Shown: one piece after another, positions 60,127 through 64,000 of the stretch
How the letters are laid out: every line of letters starts with the position of its first letter
Numbering within the stretch: the stretch's first letter is position 1
Origin: Ectothiorhodospira haloalkaliphila ATCC 51935
GTDB taxonomy: Bacteria > Pseudomonadota > Gammaproteobacteria > Ectothiorhodospirales > Ectothiorhodospiraceae
Length of the DNA stretch: 64,000 nt
Assembly (NCBI RefSeq): GCF_000633935.1
Contig: NZ_KK214998.1
Location: 1,068,010 to 1,132,009 of the forward strand
Direction: 5' to 3'
Translations under genes and position numbers: made by a program
Notes under the pieces: generated by a model
The model's database searches: none
What the model saw: only the letters and a program-made list of their open reading frames with translations
Told to the model about the DNA's origin: nothing

Positions 60127-62394
60127 ATGACCCATGCTACTCTCCGTCGCCTAGGACTCCTGCTTCTCACCCTGGCGCTGTCCGGATGCCTTGGCGGTGG
60201 TGGCGGCGGGAGCAATGTCCGCCCCACCACGGACACACCGACTGCCGAACCCACCGACAGTGCCGTGCCGACGACCGGCGATACGGTTCTGGTGGGCGTG
60301 GTTGATGGGCACTTCAACACACGTCACGTGGAACTGGTGGGCAGCGTGCAGGATACCTGGAACCTGCTCACACAGGATCGCGATGTCACCACCCCCCGGG
60401 CCGGTCAGGATGGAGTGCCGAACCATGGCACCCCCGTCGCCTCCCTGGTGGCCGGCAGGACCACCGGCACGGCCCGCGATGCGCGGCTTTTTCTCGTGCG
60501 GGCCACGGACTCCAACCAGGCCTTCGCCTCCACCCTGGCCGAAGGTGTTGAAAAGAGCATCGACCAGGGGGCCAGGGTGGTCAGCCTGAGCTTTGCGGTG
60601 CCCCCGGCGGCCCTTGCCGGCACCTCTTCAACAACAGCCCCCCTGGCGGACCGCATCCAGGAGGTGACCTACACCCCCGCGCAGGGCACCCCCGTGACGG
60701 TGGGCACCGCCCTGGTGATCAGCGCCGGCAACACCGCCGCCAGCCTCTCGGATCAGCGCTTCTACTACAACCCGACCGATCGGGACCAGCGAAGACTGAT
60801 GGAGCGCACGATCCTCGCCGGCGGGTCCTCCGGGACATCCCGGGCTGCCCAGAGCAGCTACCCCGGCGAGCGGGAGGACCTGCAGGCGCGTTTTCTGCTG
60901 GCTCCCTTTTCCAGCCGTGCCGCCGACGGCACCACCGACGATGGCTATCTCACACTGCGCGGCACCTCCGGGTCCACCCCCTTGATCGCCGGGATGCTGG
61001 CCGAGTTGATGTCGCGCTGGCCGCATCTGACCGCGCCGACCGCCACACGGCATTTGCTGGACACCGCGGACCGAGGCTCCCCCCTGTTCGACCGTAACGA
61101 TTGCGGCGAGAGCGGCACCGTCAATTGCGGCGCCTATTACATGGGGCGGGGGCTTGCGGATCTGGACGCGGCCTTGCGACCCAGGGGAGAACTGGCGGTG
61201 GCCACGGGGCTCTCGGTGGAGGGGGCGTCCGTGCCTGTCCGCCAGAGCTGGTCTGCCTGGTCCCAGGCGTTCGGGGGCGAACTGGCCGGCCTGGAGGAAG
61301 GCACGCGGGGACTGGTGGGGTTCGACACCCTGGGCCGTGACTACACGCTGCACACCGCGGACAGCCATCAGCCGCTTCGCACACACGCACGCCGACTCAC
61401 GGATCGCATGGAGGCGCAGTTGCAACGAGGTCGCCTGGAGCCCGCCCTGCACGCCCAGGTGACGCCCCGGGTTTCCATGACCAGCCGTTTTGATCCCAGC
61501 GGCGAACTGCAGGCAGGACGTCTGCATGCAGAGCTGGACGGCCTTGCCGTCTCCGCCTTCACCGCCCGGGACGAGCTTGAGGACCTGCCCGGTGACTTTG
61601 GCGCACAGCCCCACGGCATGGCCACCCTCACCCACACCGGCGGAGACCTGGCCTACCATCTGCAAGAACGCACCGGCCTGAGCGCGGACCTGCGCATGGC
61701 CCAGGGCCTGAACCTCCACACCCGTTTCTGGTCAGGCAGCGCCGACCGCAGCGCGGGACAGGCACTTCAAGGCCGGGCCTTGTCCACCTATCGATCCCGC
61801 CACCACGATGTGGGGATTTCCTACGCGGCGGGTGATCACACCCTGCTGTCGCTCACCCTGGGGCAACGACGGGAATCCGGCGGGCTGCTGGGCTCGGTGG
61901 GCAGCGGCGCCTTCAACATGGACGGGGGCACACGCCTGAACACGGCGCGCGCTGGTGTGGATATCCAGCTCAATGATCACTTTGGCCTGTGGGGCCGGTA
62001 CGAGCGCGGCTTCGTCCGGTTCCCGGAGGGCGGCGGCCTGCTGAGGTCGCTGAACGATGTGCAAACGCAGCAGGCGGGCCTGGGTCTGCACTGGCGCGCC
62101 GACGACGCGCATCAGGGCTTTTTCAGCCTGGCTCAGCCGCTGCGCGTGGAATCCGGACAGGCAGCATTCGACATTCCGGTGGGCCGCACCCTGGAAGGAT
62201 CAGTCATCCGGGAACGCCGGCAAGTCCCCCTCACCCCCACCGGCCGGCAGACCGATATCGAACTGGGCTACGCCTTTTCACCCTCCCCCACCCGGCGCCT
62301 GGAGTTCAATGTGCTGCATGTGCTGGAGCCGGACCATGTGCGCACTGCCCCTGCCGACACGGCGGTGCTGACACGGTACGGGCGGCGGTTCTGA
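60127..62394 (+). CDS. Subtilisin-like lipoprotein autotransporter
   Basis: This 755-residue S8 protease has a lipoprotein signal (LALSGC, lipidated Cys21) followed by a Gly/Thr/Pro linker. The catalytic triad is Asp60 (VGVVDGHF), His100 (PNHGTPVAS) and Ser281 (GTSGSTPLIAG), with oxyanion Asn202 (SAGN). From about residue 470 the sequence becomes amphipathic beta-strand repeats and ends in Phe, as in an outer-membrane barrel. The layout recalls Neisseria NalP, which trims surface proteins. The start at 60127 sits before the signal peptide; a frame to 60073 is longer. It follows the glycan genes on the same strand. Confidence 0.85.
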   Translation: MTHATLRRLGLLLLTLALSGCLGGGGGGSNVRPTTDTPTAEPTDSAVPTTGDTVLVGVVDGHFNTRHVELVGSVQDTWNLLTQDRDVTTPRAGQDGVPNHGTPVASLVAGRTTGTARDARLFLVRATDSNQAFASTLAEGVEKSIDQGARVVSLSFAVPPAALAGTSSTTAPLADRIQEVTYTPAQGTPVTVGTALVISAGNTAASLSDQRFYYNPTDRDQRRLMERTILAGGSSGTSRAAQSSYPGEREDLQARFLLAPFSSRAADGTTDDGYLTLRGTSGSTPLIAGMLAELMSRWPHLTAPTATRHLLDTADRGSPLFDRNDCGESGTVNCGAYYMGRGLADLDAALRPRGELAVATGLSVEGASVPVRQSWSAWSQAFGGELAGLEEGTRGLVGFDTLGRDYTLHTADSHQPLRTHARRLTDRMEAQLQRGRLEPALHAQVTPRVSMTSRFDPSGELQAGRLHAELDGLAVSAFTARDELEDLPGDFGAQPHGMATLTHTGGDLAYHLQERTGLSADLRMAQGLNLHTRFWSGSADRSAGQALQGRALSTYRSRHHDVGISYAAGDHTLLSLTLGQRRESGGLLGSVGSGAFNMDGGTRLNTARAGVDIQLNDHFGLWGRYERGFVRFPEGGGLLRSLNDVQTQQAGLGLHWRADDAHQGFFSLAQPLRVESGQAAFDIPVGRTLEGSVIRERRQVPLTPTGRQTDIELGYAFSPSPTRRLEFNVLHVLEPDHVRTAPADTAVLTRYGRRF

Positions 62395-62423
62395 GTCGGT
62401 GCCAACTACGGCAGGTGTCAGGC

Positions 62424-62558
62424 TCAGATCGTCTCCACATCAAAAGCCACGATCTGCCGCCTTTCGCGGGAGAATTCCACACCGATCAGGTGAATGGGCT
62501 TGCCGGTGGCGCGGTATTTATCGGCGTAGCCTCTGGCCTTGATCTGTTCCAGGGCAAA
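62424..62558 (-). pseudogene. 3' remnant of a DUF1703/PD-(D/E)XK protein
   Basis: Read on the minus strand, this stretch encodes FALEQIKARGYADKYRATGK, then PIHLIGVEFSRERRQIVAFD and VETI before a stop. It matches the C-terminal end of the AAA-ATPase-like/DUF1703 nuclease family as I remember it. The rest of the gene is missing: homology stops at about 62558, where higB-like sequence begins on the other strand. It marks an old rearrangement junction. Confidence 0.6.
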
Positions 62559-62759
62559 GCCCTTTACGAGAAGGGATCAACGAAAGGGGTGCAGCAAAAC
62601 CACGTCAAGAAACTGCGTCGCATTCTGGCCAACCTGGATGAAGCCAAAGAGTCGCAGGATATGGACTTACCAGGGTACAAGCTGCATGAACTGAAAGGTG
62701 ATCGAGAAGGGTTCTGGTCAGTACACCTTGGTTCTTTCACGTTAAACAGCAAGAGGTAA
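62559..62759 (+). pseudogene. Truncated higB-like toxin remnant
   Basis: The frame reads ALYEKGSTKGVQQNHVKKLR, then ILANLDEAKESQDMDLPGYK and LHELKGDREGFWSVH, the central part of HigB/RelE-family toxins. The usual N-terminus (about ten residues) is replaced by the DUF1703 remnant, and the C-terminal strands after WSVH, where NGNWRxTF would follow, are gone and replaced by a ten-residue ending. It has no start codon of its own that restores the fold. It stands 7 bp before higA, the usual toxin-antitoxin order. Confidence 0.75.
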
Positions 62760-62766
62760 CATCATC

Positions 62767-63048
62767 ATGGCCCTGTTCAACCCACCACATCCCGGCGAAA
62801 TTTTGAGAGAGGACGTCATCGAGGCCTTGGGCTTGACCGTAAGCGACGCCGCCAAGCGACTGGGGCTGACCCGAGTACAGCTTTCGCGCGTACTCAATGA
62901 GCGTGCCGGCATTAGCCCCGACCTGGCCGTGCGTCTTGAGCGCGCCGGCATCAGTACCGCGAGACAGTGGATGGCTCTGCAGTCGTCTTATAAACTGTGG
63001 CAAGCCGAGCAACGCTCGCAACCTGATGTCGAACGCCTAAAGGTCTGA
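62767..63048 (+). CDS. higA: HigA-family antitoxin
   Basis: This 93-residue XRE-type helix-turn-helix protein matches HigA: FNPPHPGEILREDVIEALGL at the N-terminus, then the DNA-binding helices AAKRLGLTRVQLSRVLNERA and LAVRLERAG. HigA neutralises HigB and represses the operon. It appears intact while its toxin is broken, so it may survive as a lone regulator or an antidote to related toxins elsewhere. Confidence 0.9.
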   Translation: MALFNPPHPGEILREDVIEALGLTVSDAAKRLGLTRVQLSRVLNERAGISPDLAVRLERAGISTARQWMALQSSYKLWQAEQRSQPDVERLKV

Positions 63049-63209
63049 ATCCCGATGGGGAGTCTGAGGCGCTGATGGTTCGCCATGCCTGGGCCTCCGG
63101 GGACAAGTATCATGCCGATGGCAGTCTATCATGGTCCCGGAGGTGGACCACTTCAGTGCTGTGCTTGGGTGGGAGCAGCCTGTGCCTGTCGTCGCCCTCC
63201 TGCTTCGTG
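63049..63209. other. Unassigned sequence between higA and the IS
   Basis: No gene can be supported here. Short frames exist on both strands, but none shows a recognisable family. It may be leftover DNA from earlier insertions next to the IS256 element. Confidence 0.3.
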
Positions 63210-63257
63210 GCATTTAAGGGAGTTAAAGTCAGATCTGGTGTATGGGGAAGGAAGGGT

Positions 63258-63314
63258 GGCGTATCCTGTTGATTGATCACGACCAAGATCTCAATCAACA
63301 AAAACGGATACGCC
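63258..63314 (+). promoter_or_regulatory. Stem-loop abutting the transposase start
   Basis: GGCGTATCC (63258-63266) pairs with GGATACGCC (63306-63314), and TGTTGATTGA (63267-63276) pairs with TCAATCAACA (63291-63300), with a 5-nt bulge and 14-nt loop. The 3' arm ends exactly at the base before ATG 63315 and covers the ribosome-binding region. It would mask the start in long transcripts that enter from outside. Confidence 0.75.
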
Positions 63315-64000
63315 ATGACCAAGTCTACCCTTCAAGCTGTTTCACAACCAGAACCTCAGGCCACGGATCCGCTGCACGAGCTGCTGCGCCAGGGTGCCCG
63401 CGACCTGATCACCCAGGCGGTCGAGGCCGAGCTGGCCACCTTCCTGGCGCAGTATGCCGAGAAGCGCCTCGAGGATGGGCGTCAGGCCGTGGTTCGCAAC
63501 GGTCACCTGCCTGAACGCACGGTTCAGACCGGGATCGGTGATGTCAGCGTCAAAGTGCCCAAGGTGCCCAAGGTGCGTGACCGCAGCGGGGGTGGCGCCT
63601 GCTTCAACAGCAGTCTGCTGCCACCCTACCTGAGACGGGCTCGCAGTGTTGAGGAGTTGATCCCCTGGCTCTACCTGAAGGGGGTCTCCACCGGGGACTA
63701 CCAGGAGGCCCTGGGGGCGTTGCTTGGCGAGAAGGCCAAGGGGCTCTCGGCCAACACAGTGTCACGGCTCAAGAAGCAGTGGGAGGACGAGCACACCACG
63801 TGGCGGCAGATGGACCTGTCAGACCGTCGCTACGTCTACTGGTGGGCAGACGGCATCTACAGCAAGGTGCGCATGGATAACCGTTTGTGCCTGCTGGTGA
63901 TCATCGGAGTCACCGAGCACGGTCGCAAGGAGCTGGTGGCTGTCGAGGATGGGTTCCGCGAGTCGGCAGATAGCTGGGAGGCGCTGCTCACCCACCTGCG
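63315..64000 (+). CDS. IS256-family transposase, partial
   Basis: The first 228 codons of a Mutator/IS256-type DDE transposase are present. The N-terminal helix-rich DNA-binding part includes [20 protein letters not shown]. It is followed by [39 protein letters not shown] and the start of the catalytic core [19 protein letters not shown], where the first catalytic Asp is WADGIY. The C-terminal part lies outside the window. ATG 63315 is chosen from the family N-terminus and has no visible Shine-Dalgarno except inside the stem-loop. Confidence 0.93.
   Translation, partial: MTKSTLQAVSQPEPQATDPLHELLRQGARDLITQAVEAELATFLAQYAEKRLEDGRQAVVRNGHLPERTVQTGIGDVSVKVPKVPKVRDRSGGGACFNSSLLPPYLRRARSVEELIPWLYLKGVSTGDYQEALGALLGEKAKGLSANTVSRLKKQWEDEHTTWRQMDLSDRRYVYWWADGIYSKVRMDNRLCLLVIIGVTEHGRKELVAVEDGFRESADSWEALLTHL

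Larger units (their letters stand above)
63210..64000 (+). mobile_element. IS256-family insertion sequence, 5' part
   Basis: The transposase at 63315 and the leader before it define an IS that continues past the window. The left end is probably within about 100 bp of the transposase start, near 63210 (ATTTAAGGGAGTTAAAG), but without the right terminal repeat the exact boundary and any target duplication cannot be seen. Confidence 0.6.

Noticed and set aside
60187-60212. Gly-codon run after the lipobox as a phase-variable tract
   Set aside because: The run mixes GGC, GGT and GGG codons, so it is not a uniform repeat prone to slippage.

Overview
The window is GC-rich chromosomal DNA from a gammaproteobacterium. 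Three gene orders point there: gmk-rpoZ-spoT; ispB divergent from rplU-rpmA-obgE-proB; and rpsT-murJ-ribF-ileS-lspA-fkpB-ispH. A System I cytochrome c maturation set, a membrane-anchored tetraheme cytochrome, a TRAP transporter, fructose bisphosphatase and a BciB/HCAR-type protein (a family tied to (bacterio)chlorophyll reduction) make an Ectothiorhodospiraceae-like, possibly phototrophic organism the best guess. That placement is inference from gene content. UUG starts are frequent (thioesterase, gmk, rpsT, ileS, aminotransferase).

Layout. 0-4.2 kb: acyl-CoA thioesterase, then a minus-strand signalling set (REC-TPR response regulator, sensorless histidine kinase, GAF protein) followed by rdgC. 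4.3-13.2 kb: tetraheme cytochrome, then cytochrome c biogenesis split into two divergent operons, cheV-ccmABCD (minus) and ccmEFGHI (plus). 13.4-19.0 kb: BciB-like protein, patatin phospholipase, MscK-type channel. 19.0-25.4 kb: gltBD behind an NtrC-like dyad. 25.5-30.3 kb: glutathione peroxidase, SDR, TakP-like TRAP transporter. 30.3-34.0 kb: DUF2283 cassette, TauE/SafE permease, hydrolase, 47-residue membrane protein, Tat-type DsbA, basic disordered protein. 34.0-41.6 kb: spoT, rpoZ, gmk, double thioredoxin, ParM-like actin, fbp, DUF4399. 41.8-45.1 kb: hydrolase-like protein, sohB, tRNA-Pro(CGG), ispB. 45.2-48.8 kb: rplU, rpmA, obgE, proB, DsrE-like protein. 49.0-56.9 kb: rpsT to ispH. 57.0-60.1 kb: a three-gene glycan cassette that looks more AT-rich. 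60.1-62.4 kb: subtilisin-like lipoprotein autotransporter. 62.4-64.0 kb: gene remnants (DUF1703 tail, broken higB with intact higA) and an IS256-family transposase cut by the window end.

The most unusual signals are mostly not protein-coding. First, two long intergenic hairpin elements (37385-37502 and 48136-48250) share a core of about 31 nt and a small inner hairpin, but have outer arms that are unrelated between copies and perfectly complementary within each copy. Second, rpoZ has its conserved N-terminus encoded but carries ACG where the initiator should be. Third, a stem-loop abuts the transposase start codon. Others are an orphan chromosomal actin homologue, an alpha/beta hydrolase-like protein lacking its catalytic histidine, and the split ccm locus. 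Nothing here is a wholly new multi-gene defence or metabolic system that I can support.
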